Source: Antennarius striatus (taxonomy: Eukaryota > Chordata > Actinopteri > Lophiiformes > Antennariidae). From it: a stretch of DNA of 64,000 bases. Location: positions 1,859,501-1,923,500 of the forward strand of contig NC_090794.1 of assembly GCF_040054535.1 (NCBI RefSeq), read 5' to 3'. The notes beneath the pieces are model-generated. The model was not told the DNA's origin. It worked only from the letters and a program-made list of their open reading frames with translations, and did no database searches. Positions 62,438-64,000 of the stretch are shown here, piece after piece. Positions within the stretch are counted from its first letter, which is position 1; each line of letters opens with the position of its first letter. A program made the translations under genes and the position numbers.

Positions 62438-64000
62438 CCAAGCTTTTGTCAGTAGAGCTAATGTTTGACGAATGCAGCTTTGCTGATGTGAGAAATCCTG
62501 TCTTGAACTGGAATGAAATTAATTTAAAATTAAATAAAAAAATAAATAAAGTAAAATAAAAAATATAATAAATAAATAAATAAATATTAAAATGAAATGA
62601 AAACGTAATATAAAATAAAAAATAAAGTAAAAGTAAATAAAGAATAAAATAAAATGATAAAGTAAAATAAAAAATAAAATAAAATGGCACAATGCAACAA
62701 AATAAAAAGGGGCATGTATTAAACTGTTTATTTGAATGACTTTAATCTATATAATGAATAAATGAACTTAAAACGAGTTATAAGCCATGAAGAAGTCCTC
62801 TCAGGTTGCCAGGTTGTGGATTACCCCCCCAGATGGAGGTTTGGTTTATTCAGGCCTGATCACTGACCTCCCTCCTCTGAAAAGAACTGAAAATCCATTT
62901 CCTGGAACTTTTTTCCACGCGTCACTGCAGACTTGATGGTTTATAGGGAGAAATCATTTATAAGGATATTTTTAGTAATAAAAAAAATCAATAATAATGA
63001 ATCAATCAATCAATAAAAACAGCTGTTTTTAAAGGATGCCACTCGCGTCATCTCCCATCATGCATCAGCCGGTTGGATGAGTGACGCACGGAACCTCATC
63101 CGGTTTATTCATGAGCCACAGACCGACCGACCGGATCCGGACCGGAAGCTGGAGTGTTCCACCCCCCCCCCCCCCCAGGTGTGTGTTTTGGGCCGCGTCC
63201 ATACATCCTGTGAATTATTTAAACCCTACTGTAAGTCTCCTAGGCAACCGGAGGCAGACGCGTCTTCCTCCGGTCCCGACACCCGATCCGGGTCGGCGGG
63301 GAACGTGGATCTGATGTCGGTCACGACGTTGCCATGGAGACACCCAGACATTTTTGAACTCACAGCTCAGGGGTCATGAGAGGGGCTTCATTGTTGGTGG
63401 TGATGATGATGATGATGCCCCCCCCCCCCCTTAGAAGCACGTCATGACGGCAGCGGGTCCTCCGCTTTGGGTCCACGGGGTTCGGTCCCTTCAACGCCAG
63501 CGGGCGTCTGAATCATTGATGAATCGATCAATGATTAAAGATCTGCGTGTCGTCACGGCTCACGCGCCTGCAGGAAGCTGATTGGAGCGTTCAGGGGTCA
63601 TTCCTGGTCCGCTGATCGTCCGAACCCCAAAACTCAGGGACGTTCAGGCACATCCGACTCAGAACCGGATCCAAAGAGATGGACACGAATCAGCAAAAAT
63701 AAATCTGAATTGAAAATATAATAAAGAAAAATAAATAATTTAAATGAACATAAAAGTAAGAGAAATTATTCCAATTTAAAATAAAATAAAATTATTGATC
63801 CACTTATTTTATTTTTTAATTTTGAATTGGACTAATTTTATTTATTTTAATTTATTTTATTTGAAATTGAAGTAAGTTTATTTCATATTGACACCAGTTG
63901 TCTGATTGCTTCTTACTAAATACTAATCAGTGACTAATTAAACGAGGCCTGTTCAACTGAAACTATGACAGAATCTGTTTTTCACATGAGCTGGAAATCC

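Larger units (their letters stand above)
58700..64000. other. right-hand interval: simple repeats and AT-rich DNA, no supported gene
   Basis: Long A/T-rich patches (59460-59830, 62500-62720, 62960-63020, 63680-63900) alternate with CA/GT microsatellites (59969-60008, 60166-60214, 60431-60486, 61467-61538) and a TTG repeat (62408-62437). Short frames at 60260-60440 (minus) and 61690-61772 (plus) have a peptide-like look but no second line of support. CpG-rich DNA at 63050-63350 could be regulatory. Confidence 0.5.

Overview
The window is nuclear DNA of a vertebrate, almost certainly a ray-finned (teleost) fish. Genes are split by GT-AG introns. Non-coding DNA is full of CA/GT, TTCC and TATC microsatellites and of long pure G or C runs, and it carries fish-type LINE fragments and tRNA-derived repeats. 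The protein-coding genes match the vertebrate RIPPLY, MRAP2, CRYBG1 (AIM1) and RTN4IP1 families. No bacterial, viral or CRISPR content was seen.

Layout. 1-15.6 kb: no convincing gene. This part holds microsatellites, a 22-bp minisatellite, poly-G/C tracts and several stretches that look like developmental enhancers. 15.6-26.4 kb: five copies of a ~1.8-2.0 kb repeat unit, copies 2-5 head to tail. Each unit carries three tRNA-like modules, a consensus-like CTCF core next to a palindromic RFX-type X-box and, in the complete copies, a LINE reverse-transcriptase relic plus TTCC and TATC microsatellites. Copy 1 is separated from copies 2-5 by ~2.7 kb holding a LINE fragment, a kelch pseudogene and another transposon relic. 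26.8-27.5 kb: a complete three-exon ripply gene (minus). 30.8-31.9 kb: mrap2 (plus). 36.0-52.4 kb: crybg1 (plus; 22 coding exons, 2,348 codons before the stop as modelled). 52.6-56.9 kb: rtn4ip1 (minus; nine exons, 437 aa), tail to tail with crybg1. 58.1-58.7 kb: a possible 3' end of an unrecognised minus-strand membrane-protein gene. 59-64 kb: repeats and AT-rich DNA, no supported gene.

How the genes relate. They are not a pathway. Ripply is a nuclear co-repressor adaptor of somite patterning, Mrap2 a melanocortin-receptor accessory protein, Crybg1 a beta/gamma-crystallin and ricin-fold protein, and Rtn4ip1 a mitochondrial NAD(P)H oxidoreductase. The grouping reflects conserved synteny: from memory, RIPPLY2/MRAP2 and CRYBG1/RTN4IP1 are two neighbourhoods on human 6q. 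The most unusual structure is the repeat array, which may act as a repeat-born chromatin boundary just downstream of ripply. All exon models come from reading frame, splice sites, phase and remembered family sequence; nothing was aligned by computer.
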